This document shows positions 17,847-26,122 of a DNA stretch of 64,000 nucleotides, piece by piece. Each line of letters begins with the position of its first letter. Position 1 is the stretch's first letter. This stretch comes from Opitutaceae bacterium EW11 (GTDB taxonomy: Bacteria > Verrucomicrobiota > Verrucomicrobiia > Opitutales > Opitutaceae). The translations under genes and the position numbers were made by a program. Where the stretch lies: NCBI GenBank assembly GCA_003054665.1, contig QAYY01000009.1, positions 1 to 64,000 on the forward strand. The letters are read 5' to 3'. The notes under the pieces are model-generated. The model was not told where the DNA came from and ran no database searches. It saw nothing but the letters and a program-made list of their open reading frames with translations.

Positions 17847-19286
17847 TCACCCGACCTGGGAATGTGCCGCGGGAGCGAACTCCGCGAAGGGCGTGGCGGT
17901 CTGCCAGCGCTTCCGTTTCCGATAGAGCGTCGAGCGATCGATCCGGAGAATGCGGGCCGCGTGCTCCAGGCTGGCGGCCCGGGCGACGACTTGCCGGATG
18001 TGCTCCTCGACGAGCGAATTGACGCTGACGAATTCCCCCACCCTCGGGCCGGGCGCCTGGGGCGCGGAGGCCGCGAGCTGCGAAAAATCCGCCACGTCCA
18101 GCGTCTCGCGGTCGGTGAGGATCGCCGCGCGTTCCACGGCGTTGCGCAGCTCCCGGACATTTCCGGGCCACCGGTAATTCCGAAGCGTTTCGCACGCGAG
18201 TTGACTGAAGCCGCGCAAGCTCCGGCCGAGGCTTCGCGACATGTTGGCAAGGAAGTGCTCGGCCATCGGCACGATGTCCTCGACCCGTTCGCGGAGCGGG
18301 AGCACTTCTACGGATACGACGTTGAGGCGATAGAATAGGTCTTCGCGGAAACGCCCCGCCTTCACCTCCATCTGAAGGTCCCGGTTCGTCGCCGCAATCA
18401 CACGGATATCGGCCGTCCGGGAAGTCGTCTCGCCCACCCGCTCGTATTTCCGCTCCTGCAGAAGACGGAGGAGTTTCGGCTGGATCGACAGCGGCAGGTC
18501 GCCGATCTCGTCGAGGAAGAGCGTGCCCCCCTCGGCCGCGGCAACCTTGCCGTGCGTGTCGCTCACCGCGCCGGTGAACGAACCCTTCACGTGGCCGAAC
18601 AATTCGCTCTCGAGCAGCTGCTCCTGGAGGCAGGGGCAATGCACGGTGACAAAGGGAGCCTGTCTGCGCTCGCTGCGGCGATGTATCGCACTGGCGAGGA
18701 CGTTTTTTCCGGTGCCGTTCTCGCCGAGGATGAGAACGCTCGCGGGAGTGGGCGCGACGCGCCACGCGATCTCCAGCATGCGCTGCATCACCGGGCTGCG
18801 CGTGCCGAACTCGACGCCCTGGGCGGCGGCATCGTCCTTCGGTGCGGAGCGTTTCGCCGGCGCGGTTTCCACCGGAGCGGGGGCGGCTGCGGGGTCCGAC
18901 GCCTCGGCTATTTCCGCCGGCGCCGGGGCCGCGACCGGAATCGCATGGCGTTCGAGCGCGGACCGCAGTTCGTCGACGTCCACCGGCTTCAGGAGGCAAT
19001 GCACGGCTCCCCGGGCTCGGGCCGCAGTGGCGGCATCCGGGTTTGCCGCCATCGCCACGACCGGCAGAAGCGGCGCCTTGCGGCGGAGCAGGGCCATCGC
19101 TTCTGCGGCGGAGTTCGTCCGCATTTCCCAATCGATCAGCGCGACAGAGAAGTCGCGGTCGAGCGGCTGCCCGTTCAGCTCCTCAAGTGAGTTGACGGCA
19201 GTGCACAAGCCGAACTCCGGATCGCCCAGACCGAGGGAGAGGAGCCGGCGGCATTTTTGTTCGTCACCAATAAGAAGGAAGCGCAT
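17847..19286 (-). CDS. NtrC-family sigma-54-dependent response regulator
   Basis: 479 residues. A receiver domain (1-115) has the acidic D8-E9 pair, phospho-acceptor D52 (ALIDWEM) and K100 (LLKPVD). An Ala/Pro-rich linker follows, then the AAA+ domain (~158-395) with Walker A GENGTGK at 188-194, the sigma-54 contact loop as GSFTGA at 235-240 (usual form GAFTGA), and Walker B LFLDE at 256-260. A Fis-type helix-turn-helix closes the protein (RAASLEHAARILRIDRSTLY). It should activate sigma-54 promoters on phosphorylation. No partner kinase is adjacent; the nearest kinase at 20549 has its own regulator. Confidence 0.9.
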   Translation of the reverse strand: MRFLLIGDEQKCRRLLSLGLGDPEFGLCTAVNSLEELNGQPLDRDFSVALIDWEMRTNSAAEAMALLRRKAPLLPVVAMAANPDAATAARARGAVHCLLKPVDVDELRSALERHAIPVAAPAPAEIAEASDPAAAPAPVETAPAKRSAPKDDAAAQGVEFGTRSPVMQRMLEIAWRVAPTPASVLILGENGTGKNVLASAIHRRSERRQAPFVTVHCPCLQEQLLESELFGHVKGSFTGAVSDTHGKVAAAEGGTLFLDEIGDLPLSIQPKLLRLLQERKYERVGETTSRTADIRVIAATNRDLQMEVKAGRFREDLFYRLNVVSVEVLPLRERVEDIVPMAEHFLANMSRSLGRSLRGFSQLACETLRNYRWPGNVRELRNAVERAAILTDRETLDVADFSQLAASAPQAPGPRVGEFVSVNSLVEEHIRQVVARAASLEHAARILRIDRSTLYRKRKRWQTATPFAEFAPAAHSQVG

Positions 19287-19848
19287 GGGAAATCGGGTTC
19301 ATGTGGCCCGGACGATCGGAGTTCCGAGGTCGTCCGTCCGGTATCCAGTTACAGGAGACACACCTCCGGGCCACCCCGCGGCGGGGACGCGGTTTGCCGG
19401 GTGTCCCGGCGCGGCGGTTCGTGGTGTGATGTTCATCAGGCGTTGCCACAGTATGGCTCCAACTGCGGGCGGTCGGAATCGGGCCCGGCGTGGTCGAAGC
19501 GGTGGTGTTTACTCCGGAGACCCGTCGGGAGATTTCCGGACGCGTCCCGCGGATTCGCACGGAAAGCGCGAGCGCCCGGTCGGGGCCGCCACAGCGCGGC
19601 CATGAATCCAGCGGAGAGGCGCGAACAACACCGTCCCCAAGGCTCACCTCGGCGGATTCCACACCTTCTCGCCGCGAGAAAACAATCCATCCCTCTTGAA
19701 CCCGCACGTTGCGCTCGCAGATCAACGCGGGCGGCGAGGCGTGGTCATATTGCCGGAATGCGCCGCCTCACCCGCCAGTCCCTCTCCAGGAGTCACGCGC
19801 CGCGAAGCGACGCGTGCTCGATTATTCGGAAGCCGACTCCGGGAGGGG
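19287..19848. other. Intergenic stretch upstream of the sigma-54 regulator
   Basis: 562 bp between two minus-strand genes with no supported coding region. It must carry the promoter of the regulator starting at 19286 and the transcript end of the kinase-regulator pair ending at 19849. I saw no clear hairpin with T-run, repeat or RNA gene. Confidence 0.4.
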
Positions 19849-20565
19849 CTAAACGATGTTCTCGCTCTTCACCCACTGAATGGCGTGGCGGACGAGGTCC
19901 GCGCCGGTCTCGAGGCGGAGCTTCAACTTCAGGTGCTCGCGATAGGAGTCGATCGTCTTCGCGCTCAGGTTGAGCGTCGCGGCGATCTGGCGTGTGCTGA
20001 AGCCGTTTCCGATCAGCTGGAACACCTCCATCTCACGGTCGCTGAGGCTGTCGATCGAGAAGACCACCTCGTCGCCCTTCTTGTTGTTCACGAGGCGATG
20101 GAGCATCTTCTCCTTCATCTTCTCGCTGAGATAGAGTTCGTTTTGGAGCACGCGGCGGATGGCGGTGAGGATCTGCTCGCTCGCCTCCTGTTTCATCACG
20201 TAGCCCCGGGCGCCGGCGCGCAGAGCCCGTTCGGCATAGAGACTCTCGTCGTGCATCGACATCACGAGGACGGGGAGCTCGGGCATCATCACCTTCAGAT
20301 TCTTCATCAGCTCGATGCCGCTGATCGTCTTCAGGGAGATATCCACCACGGCGAGGTCGGGCTTCAATTTCTGGATCATGTCCAGCGCCTTCGGGGCTGT
20401 GTCCGTCTCGCCGCAAACAATCAAGTCGGACTCCTGGTTGATCAGCACGGCCACGCCCTGGCGGGTCACGGGATGATCGTCGACCAGAAACACCCTGCGC
20501 TTCGTGGAGGCAGGCTTTTCTTTCTCCGCGACCGCTGGAGCGGCAGGTTCATTTCGAGTTTTCAT
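19849..20565 (-). CDS. NarL/FixJ-type response regulator
   Basis: 238 residues. After a charged 22-residue lead, the receiver domain has the D29-D30 acidic pair, phospho-acceptor D75 (LAVVDISL) and the KQEAS lysine at ~125. A LuxR/GerE helix-turn-helix fills the C-terminus (SLSDREMEVFQLIGNGFSTR, then IAATLNLSAKTIDSYREHLK). It overlaps the upstream kinase gene by 17 bp, so the pair is a two-component system. Targets are unknown. Confidence 0.93.
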   Translation of the reverse strand: MKTRNEPAAPAVAEKEKPASTKRRVFLVDDHPVTRQGVAVLINQESDLIVCGETDTAPKALDMIQKLKPDLAVVDISLKTISGIELMKNLKVMMPELPVLVMSMHDESLYAERALRAGARGYVMKQEASEQILTAIRRVLQNELYLSEKMKEKMLHRLVNNKKGDEVVFSIDSLSDREMEVFQLIGNGFSTRQIAATLNLSAKTIDSYREHLKLKLRLETGADLVRHAIQWVKSENIV

Positions 20566-22615
20566 GGGTTGAAAGGTCTTTGGGAAACGTGCACTCGACG
20601 CATACCCCGCCGCCGGGACGCGGGCTGATGGAAAAAGTTCCTCCGATAATCGCGGCGCGGTAATTCATAAGCCTCAAACCCACGCCTGGCGAGGCCCGTT
20701 CCTGAGCGGGATCGAAGCCGATTCCGTTGTCCTCGACGACAACCTTGCACGTCGAGCCGTTGCTGATGAGCGCGACGTCGACCGACTTCGCTTCGCCGTG
20801 GCGGATGGCATTGTTGATGGCTTCCTGCGTGATCCGGTAGACGTGCATCGCGGCGTCGTGGCTACAGCTCGGCGGCGTTCCGACGGCGTTGAACCTGCAG
20901 TTCACGCCGCTGAGGAGCTGCACCTGGAAGGTCAGATCCTCGAGGGCGGACGGCAGACCGGTCTGCTCGAGCTGCACGGGGCAGAGGCCGCGCGCCAGGG
21001 CCCGGCACTGCGCGATCGCGTCGTTGACCAGGCTAGCGATGGAGTTGGCCTGCGCCGCCTCCTTCGGATTCGTCTGCTGCAGGCGGTCCCGCAGAGCGGT
21101 AGCGAAAAAAGCGATACCGGTGAGGTGCTGGCCCAGGCCGTCGTGAAGATCGGCGCCGATGCGCTGCTGCTCCGCGTCGGAGATGCTGAGAATCCGGCGC
21201 TCCAGCCATTTCCGCTCCGTCACGTCGCGGCCCAGGAAAATCGCGCCGGATTTGTTCTGGGCGTCGAAAAAGACGAAGAACTCCGCGTCCCACTCGATCC
21301 CGTCGTTCAGGCCCGAGAGCGTCAGGCCGACCGACTCGCCGGCGAGCGCCCGCGCGACTTCGTCGACGCTCTGCGGATACACGTCGGAAAACTTGCGGCC
21401 CAGCAGGCTGGCCGGCTGGAAGCCCCGGGCGGACAGACCCTCGCCGTCCGCCTCGACGATCCGGCCTTCCGCGTCGAGCCGGCCGACCACGATGGGGAGG
21501 TTCTCCAGAATGCCGGTGAGCAGCTGGCTGTGGCGGTTGCGGGCCATCTCGGCCTCGACCCGCGCGGTGATGTTGACGGAGAAACCGATCGCGCCCTCCC
21601 CCTGCGCTTCGTCGAAGCGGAAATAGTTGTCGTAGTAATGCGTCCGGCCGTTCTGCGCGATGCTCGCGACGAAGTTCACCTCGCCGCCTGCGAGCGCCTC
21701 ACGCACCGACGCGGCGTGCAGGGGGTACATCTCGGAGATGTGCTGCCCCGCCAGCGCGTTGTCGGACTGCCCGATGTCGACGAGCCCGCGGCCGCGGCAC
21801 TCTTCGATGTGCCCCGTGGCGGACAAGCGGGTCGCAATGACGGGCAAGCTGGACAGAATGCCGGTCAGGACCCCGGTCGTGCGACGAAGCATTTCCTCCG
21901 CCTCCACCCGCCCCGAAATGTCGATCGCAGCCGTCCCGCGAAGATGCCTCCCATGGGCGTCCACCATCGGGAACGTGTTCACGAGCCAATGCCGCTGCCC
22001 GTCGAAGTATGGGCGCGCCTCCTCGAGTTTCTCCGTCGGCGGCTCGGCCAGCGCCGCCGGGTTGAACTGCTCCTGGAAGAGCTCGTTCTTGAAAAGATAG
22101 CCGCCCGCGTCGTCCTGGATCGCGATCGCGCAGGGCACGTTCCGCATGAAGAGCTCCAGCTGCTGCTGGCTCTTGCGTACGACCGAAAGCATCGCGGCCT
22201 GCCGCAGGGAATAGCGGATGGAGCGCTCGAGCTGCGTGGCGCTGAGCCCGATCTTGCAGAGATAGTCGGCGGCACCGTTTTCCAGCGCCTCGCGGTCGAT
22301 CTCCGGGCTGTCGTGACCCGTCAGCAGGATGAACGGCATCTCGATCCCGGTGTTGATCGCCTCGCGCAGCAAATCCATGCCCGTCCTCGCGCCGAGTTGG
22401 TAGTCGAGCAGGGCGACGTCGTGCTCCCGCCGGCGGATCGCCGAGAGACCAGCCTGAAAACTCGACGCCCACTCCACCACATAGGTCGCCGCCGTGTTCC
22501 TCTGGAGCAGGAAACTGAAGTAAAGAAAGTCCTCCTCCCTGTCCTCCACGATCAGCACGCGTATCGGACGCGTCGCTACAAGGTTGGTGTTAACTTCTTT
22601 GAGGATGGACTCCAT
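20549..22615 (-). CDS. Soluble hybrid histidine kinase: receiver, PAS repeats, HisKA_3
   Basis: 688 residues and no membrane helix, so a cytoplasmic sensor. An N-terminal receiver domain (~17-135) has phospho-acceptor D71 and K121. Three PAS-type modules follow (~155-240, ~250-360 and ~365-470); two begin with near-identical LLTGILENLP / VLTGILSSLP segments, suggesting duplication. The kinase core is HisKA_3, with H491 in ADLHDGLGQHLTG, then a HATPase_c domain with the N-box ITQEAINNAIRHG. This NarX/DegS-type core matches the NarL-type regulator encoded just downstream with a 17-bp overlap. The start at 22615 (MESILKEVN) precedes the receiver directly; an upstream extension is Arg/Pro-rich and unlikely. 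Confidence 0.9.
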   Translation of the reverse strand: MESILKEVNTNLVATRPIRVLIVEDREEDFLYFSFLLQRNTAATYVVEWASSFQAGLSAIRRREHDVALLDYQLGARTGMDLLREAINTGIEMPFILLTGHDSPEIDREALENGAADYLCKIGLSATQLERSIRYSLRQAAMLSVVRKSQQQLELFMRNVPCAIAIQDDAGGYLFKNELFQEQFNPAALAEPPTEKLEEARPYFDGQRHWLVNTFPMVDAHGRHLRGTAAIDISGRVEAEEMLRRTTGVLTGILSSLPVIATRLSATGHIEECRGRGLVDIGQSDNALAGQHISEMYPLHAASVREALAGGEVNFVASIAQNGRTHYYDNYFRFDEAQGEGAIGFSVNITARVEAEMARNRHSQLLTGILENLPIVVGRLDAEGRIVEADGEGLSARGFQPASLLGRKFSDVYPQSVDEVARALAGESVGLTLSGLNDGIEWDAEFFVFFDAQNKSGAIFLGRDVTERKWLERRILSISDAEQQRIGADLHDGLGQHLTGIAFFATALRDRLQQTNPKEAAQANSIASLVNDAIAQCRALARGLCPVQLEQTGLPSALEDLTFQVQLLSGVNCRFNAVGTPPSCSHDAAMHVYRITQEAINNAIRHGEAKSVDVALISNGSTCKVVVEDNGIGFDPAQERASPGVGLRLMNYRAAIIGGTFSISPRPGGGVCVECTFPKDLSTHENSK

Positions 22616-23125
22616 GGGAGACGAAACGCGCTCCGTCGCTCTGGTCAACGCGTGCGCCGGCAAGGCGGCGACGCGCGCAGGGCGCGGTCGAAAAACTGCA
22701 CGGGAAAACGGTCGGGTGACGGCTTGGCGCAGGCGGCGCCCTGCACCCGGAGCGCCGCTTGCGGATGGACATGGCACCTCATCTCACCGTTCGCAACGGG
22801 TCGAACGGAAAAAGTTTGGGTAAACCCCTCCGGCAAATTCCCTATGCGGGCCGCCCGGCGCCGAGCCTGCCGGGCCAGGCCCGGACGGGCCCGTTCTGCC
22901 GCGCCCGCACAGCGTCGCTACTCGGATACCATTCCCGCCCGTTCCGGTGTGGCGCGAGAAATCCCTCGGGCCCAAGTCGGGAGCCGCTCCCCGAGAAATC
23001 TCTGGCGGGCCGCCCGAGGCCCGTGCCTGAGCGCCGCTTTCACGAAAACCCGGTGAGGCAAACCGAGGCCGCCTCGCTACCGCCGCCAGCAGTCGGTTGT
23101 TACCCTGTGGCCGACAAACCCACCT
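22616..23125. other. Divergent intergenic region with imperfect repeats
   Basis: 510 bp between the kinase gene and the BON-domain gene; no coding region supported. GCGGGCCGCCCG occurs at 22846-22857 and again at 23005-23016. A related word, CGAGAAATCyCTsG, appears twice about 35 bp apart near 22960 and 22992. Both divergent promoters must be here, but I could not place them. Confidence 0.4.
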
Positions 23126-23461
23126 ATGAAAAAATTCATCGTATCCCTCCTCGCCTTCGCGTCGCTGGCGGCGGCGCCCCTCGTCCTTTCCTCCGGCTGC
23201 GCGGCGACCGCCACGCGTCAAAGCACGGGCGAGTACGTCGACGACACCGCCATCACGGCCAAGGTGAAAACGGAGCTCATCCGCGACCCGGTCGTGAAGG
23301 CGCGCCAGGTCGACGTCACCACCTTCAAGGGCACCGTTCAACTGAGCGGGTTCGTCGACAGCGAAGAAGCGAAGACCCGCGCCGCCCAGATCGCACGCTC
23401 CGTCAACGGCGTGCACGACGTGCAGAACAACATCTCGGTCAAGGCCGCCACAACTCCCTGA
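23126..23461 (+). CDS. BON-domain lipoprotein, OsmY-like
   Basis: 111 residues. A signal sequence ends in LSSGC (Cys25), a plausible lipobox. One BON domain fills residues ~38-106 (DDTAITAKVKTELIRDP, VDVTTFKGTVQLSGFVDS, GVHDVQNNISV). BON domains bind phospholipid surfaces; OsmY-like members protect the envelope under osmotic stress. It is monocistronic, with a strong terminator 23 bp after the stop. It lies back to back with the KGG-repeat stress protein gene, so a shared stress theme is plausible. Confidence 0.88.
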   Translation: MKKFIVSLLAFASLAAAPLVLSSGCAATATRQSTGEYVDDTAITAKVKTELIRDPVVKARQVDVTTFKGTVQLSGFVDSEEAKTRAAQIARSVNGVHDVQNNISVKAATTP

Positions 23462-23484
23462 CTTCGGGCAACGTTTCGCGCTGC

Positions 23485-23514
23485 GGCCGCACCGCTTTCC
23501 GGTGCGGCCTTTCT
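23485..23514 (+). terminator. Intrinsic terminator of the BON gene
   Basis: GGCCGCACCG (23485-23494), loop CTTTC, CGGTGCGGCC (23500-23509), then TTTCT. A perfect 10-bp GC-rich stem followed by a short T-run. Confidence 0.85.
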
Positions 23515-23539
23515 GTCGGCGCGCGAGTCATCACTCCGG

Positions 23540-23577
23540 AAAAACGAACGGCCCGCGTCGGTGCAGACGCGGGCCGT
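23540..23577 (-). terminator. Intrinsic terminator of the KGG-repeat gene
   Basis: ACGGCCCGCGTC (23548-23559) pairs perfectly with GACGCGGGCCGT (23566-23577). On the minus strand the stem is followed by TCG and five T residues, about 50 bp past the stop of the gene ending at 23628. Confidence 0.85.
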
Positions 23578-23627
23578 AGTTTCTAGCTTGTGAGTTTTTC
23601 AGTCGCGCTGTGCTGCAGTCGCAAGGC

Positions 23628-23945
23628 TCAGGACCGTCCGCCCTTCTGGCCGATGTTGGCCATGTGTTCCCGGTCCCGACTGACGGCCTCGCCACCTTTG
23701 CGGCCGATGCTGGCCATATGCTCGCGGTTGCGGCTGACCGCCTCACCGCCCTTGCGGCCAATGGCGCTCCGTTGTTCCGGGGTGAGATTGTCCCGACGGC
23801 GGCCATCCTCTCGCTTGGGCTGCCCCGCCTGGGCGGTCGCGGTGCCAGTGTTGGCCTCGGCTCCTTCCGTGCTGGCACGTTCAGGCTGAGGCTTCATGGA
23901 TTCCGCATTCGGCTGGGGTCGCTCGGTTTCGTGTGTCTCTGGCAT
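23628..23945 (-). CDS. KGG-repeat stress-type protein
   Basis: 105 residues, very hydrophilic and probably disordered. The C-terminal half holds three KGG units exactly 18 residues apart (KGG at 65-67, 83-85 and 101-103), each within IGxKGGEAVSRxREHMA. This is the stress-induced KGG repeat of GsiB- and LEA-like proteins, linked to desiccation and general stress. I chose the second ATG (23945): AAGGA lies six bases ahead of it, whereas the first ATG, two codons up, would touch the same site. A perfect intrinsic terminator follows. Confidence 0.88.
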   Translation of the reverse strand: MPETHETERPQPNAESMKPQPERASTEGAEANTGTATAQAGQPKREDGRRRDNLTPEQRSAIGRKGGEAVSRNREHMASIGRKGGEAVSRDREHMANIGQKGGRS

Positions 23946-24307
23946 GATCATTCCTTCGCTTTAGGGTTCTACGTCGATACTTCGTCAACGCTCCCAATCT
24001 ACCTCACTTTCGCGCGTCTTCCATCATACGAACGGCCGATTGCTGGGTGGGAAAGGACCGAAAATGAGCCGGGCGGTAATTTCCGGGTTCGGACCACCGG
24101 GAATTTCCCTCGTACGCAGGGTACCAATTAAACGCGATTGCAGTTACTCCTACGTAAGTTGCTGTCTGCTAATAATTCACGGCCGCCTGCTTGGAGCACC
24201 CCGAATGTATGCAAAACCGGATACAGTCGCTCGCTTGACGTATCCAGTACGCCCGCCTGCTCGCCGGATTGGGCGGCTATTTGCGGCGCTTATTTACACA
24301 CCGTCAA
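23946..24307. other. Intergenic, relatively AT-rich
   Basis: 362 bp without a supported gene. The stretch 24120-24190 is clearly richer in A and T than its surroundings. A TTGACG word at 23983-23988 (minus strand) could be the -35 region of the KGG gene, but no good -10 is spaced correctly. Confidence 0.4.
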
Positions 24308-25309
24308 TTAACTCTGAGGCACTTCCACGACGATTTTTCCGAACTGCCCGCCGCGCTGCATAAGCTCGAACGCTTCCGTTGCCCGTTCCAACGGGACCAC
24401 GTCGCTGACCACCGGCCGTATGCCGTGAAGGGTGACGAACTTCACCAAGCTCACCCAATCGTGGGGGCTGCCCATGGTGGTGCCGAGCAGCGTGAGCTGC
24501 CTCCAGAAAACCTTGCGCATCGGAAGAACCGGAGGATTTCCCCTCGTGGCTCCGTAGAACACGATGCGTCCGCCCGGGGCCGCCGCATCCACCAGGCGCT
24601 CGAAACCCTCTCCTCCTGCGCTGTCGACGATCACGTCGAAAAGCCCGGGGACCTCTGCGGCCCGGGAGGCCCAATCGGGCTCGGTATAGTTGAATCCCCC
24701 CGAGGCTCCCAACGCCATGGCGCGCTGGATCTTGTCCGCGGAGCTCGAGGTCACCCAGACCTGCACGCCCACTGCCCGGGCAAACTGTAGTGCCGCGAGC
24801 GCTACACCGCCGCCGATGCCGGAGACGAGAAGCCGGTCTTCCTGCTTCAGCATCGCCCGGGTGAAAAGCGCCCGGTAGGCGGTCAGGCCGGCGAGCGGCA
24901 GGGCCGCCGCCTCCTGCCAGGAGAGGTGTGCGGGTTTCGGCGAGAGCTGCTCGGCGGGCACGACGATCTGCTCGGCGAGCGTTCCGTCGCGGGGAAGCCC
25001 GAGGATCGTGAACTGATCCCCCTGCGCCCGCGCCTGTTCGCCCCAGTTGAAGGAGGGGTTGATGATCACCTCGCGGCCGATCCAGCCGCGATCGACGCCC
25101 GAGCCCACCTCGCGGACGACCCCGGCACCGTCCGATCCGGGGATGCAGGGAAATTTCAGCCCCGCATATTGGCCGAGTTTGATCCAGACGTCGCGGTGGT
25201 TGAGCGCCGCGGCCCTGATGCTGACCAGCACTTCGCGCTCGCCGACCACGGGGTTCGGCATCTCGCGCACTTCGACTCGGTCCTTTTCCGGGATGACTAC
25301 GGCTTTCAT
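24308..25309 (-). CDS. Zinc-type alcohol dehydrogenase / quinone oxidoreductase-like (MDR superfamily)
   Basis: 333 residues. An N-terminal GroES-like domain (MKAVVIPEKDRVEVREMPNP, then AALNHRDVWIKLGQYAGLKFP and PGSDGAGVV) is followed by a Rossmann domain with LLVSGIGGGVALAALQFA. The catalytic-zinc cysteine of true alcohol dehydrogenases is replaced (NHRDVW), and the structural-zinc Cys cluster is absent. It is therefore more like the NADPH:quinone reductase / YogA branch. The substrate cannot be told. The frame extends six codons upstream, but MKAVVI is the family start. It is the last gene of a minus-strand run after a nitroreductase gene (71 bp). Confidence 0.85.
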   Translation of the reverse strand: MKAVVIPEKDRVEVREMPNPVVGEREVLVSIRAAALNHRDVWIKLGQYAGLKFPCIPGSDGAGVVREVGSGVDRGWIGREVIINPSFNWGEQARAQGDQFTILGLPRDGTLAEQIVVPAEQLSPKPAHLSWQEAAALPLAGLTAYRALFTRAMLKQEDRLLVSGIGGGVALAALQFARAVGVQVWVTSSSADKIQRAMALGASGGFNYTEPDWASRAAEVPGLFDVIVDSAGGEGFERLVDAAAPGGRIVFYGATRGNPPVLPMRKVFWRQLTLLGTTMGSPHDWVSLVKFVTLHGIRPVVSDVVPLERATEAFELMQRGGQFGKIVVEVPQS

Positions 25310-25380
25310 GCCGCAGTCAGTAATCAATCCGTCCGATCACGCAACCGTCCCTGGGACGGACCAAGGCAGGACAGCTCGGA

Positions 25381-26043
25381 CTAGACGTGCACGATCACGT
25401 CTTTGGCGGCGAACCGGACTTTCTCGTAGCGCGAGTATTTGTCGTCCGCTCCGCGATAACCCGCGGCACAGGCGACGACCGTGCGATATCCCGTGCCGGC
25501 GAGCGCCAGGACTTCGTCGAATCTCTCCGGCGCGAGGCCTTCCATCGGGCAGGTGTCCACTCCGAGCAGCGCCGCAGAGGCCATGAATTGCCCAAGCGCA
25601 ATGTAGACCTGGTGAGTCTGCCACTCGTTGAGCCGGCCTTTCGCCGCCGCCTGCTCCAGGCTGGTGACCAGCAGCTTCCTGAAACCGGTCAGGGTCTCGC
25701 GGCTGACTTTCCGCACTTCCACGATGCGATCGAGATAGTGGTCGACATGCTCCGCTCCGAGGTCGCGCCGGACCGCAAACACCACGAAGTGCGAACACTC
25801 CGTCACCTGCGTCTGGCCCCAGGCGTGGGCCTGCAGTTTCTCCCGCACTCCGAGATCGCGCACGACGAGAAATTTCCACGGCTGAAGTCCGTACGACGAC
25901 GGGGAGAGGATCAGCGCCTCCTCGAGCGCCTTCCAGGTTTCGTCCGGGATTTTCTTCACCGGATCGAAACGCTTCGTCGCGTAACGCCAGCGCAACGAGG
26001 CCAGCAGTTCGCTCGCGGAAACTCGCGGTGGATTCGTAGTCAC
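25381..26043 (-). CDS. Nitroreductase family protein
   Basis: 220 residues from a GTG start (VTTNPPRVSASELL); the frame continues upstream but would overlap the transporter gene and adds Arg/Ala-rich sequence. FMN-dependent NAD(P)H oxidoreductase fold: RYATKRFDPVKKIP and LSPSSYGLQPWKFLVV near the start, GVDTCPMEGLAPERFDEVL and VACAAGYRGADDKYSRYEKVR at the end. All are typical of NfsB/YfkO-like nitroreductases. Likely role: two-electron reduction of quinones or nitro compounds. It sits between a BASS-type transporter gene and an MDR oxidoreductase gene. Confidence 0.9.
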   Translation of the reverse strand: MTTNPPRVSASELLASLRWRYATKRFDPVKKIPDETWKALEEALILSPSSYGLQPWKFLVVRDLGVREKLQAHAWGQTQVTECSHFVVFAVRRDLGAEHVDHYLDRIVEVRKVSRETLTGFRKLLVTSLEQAAAKGRLNEWQTHQVYIALGQFMASAALLGVDTCPMEGLAPERFDEVLALAGTGYRTVVACAAGYRGADDKYSRYEKVRFAAKDVIVHV

Positions 26044-26122
26044 GCCGGAAGCCAAGCGAGGAACGGCGGAGGACGCAAACGCGCGCCGCTCGCCGTCGAG
26101 CCGGCCGGCCGCCGCGGTCGCC

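Noticed and set aside
20798-23056. 752-residue plus-strand frame opposite the histidine kinase
   Set aside because: Antisense artefact with no domain; the minus strand carries a complete kinase.
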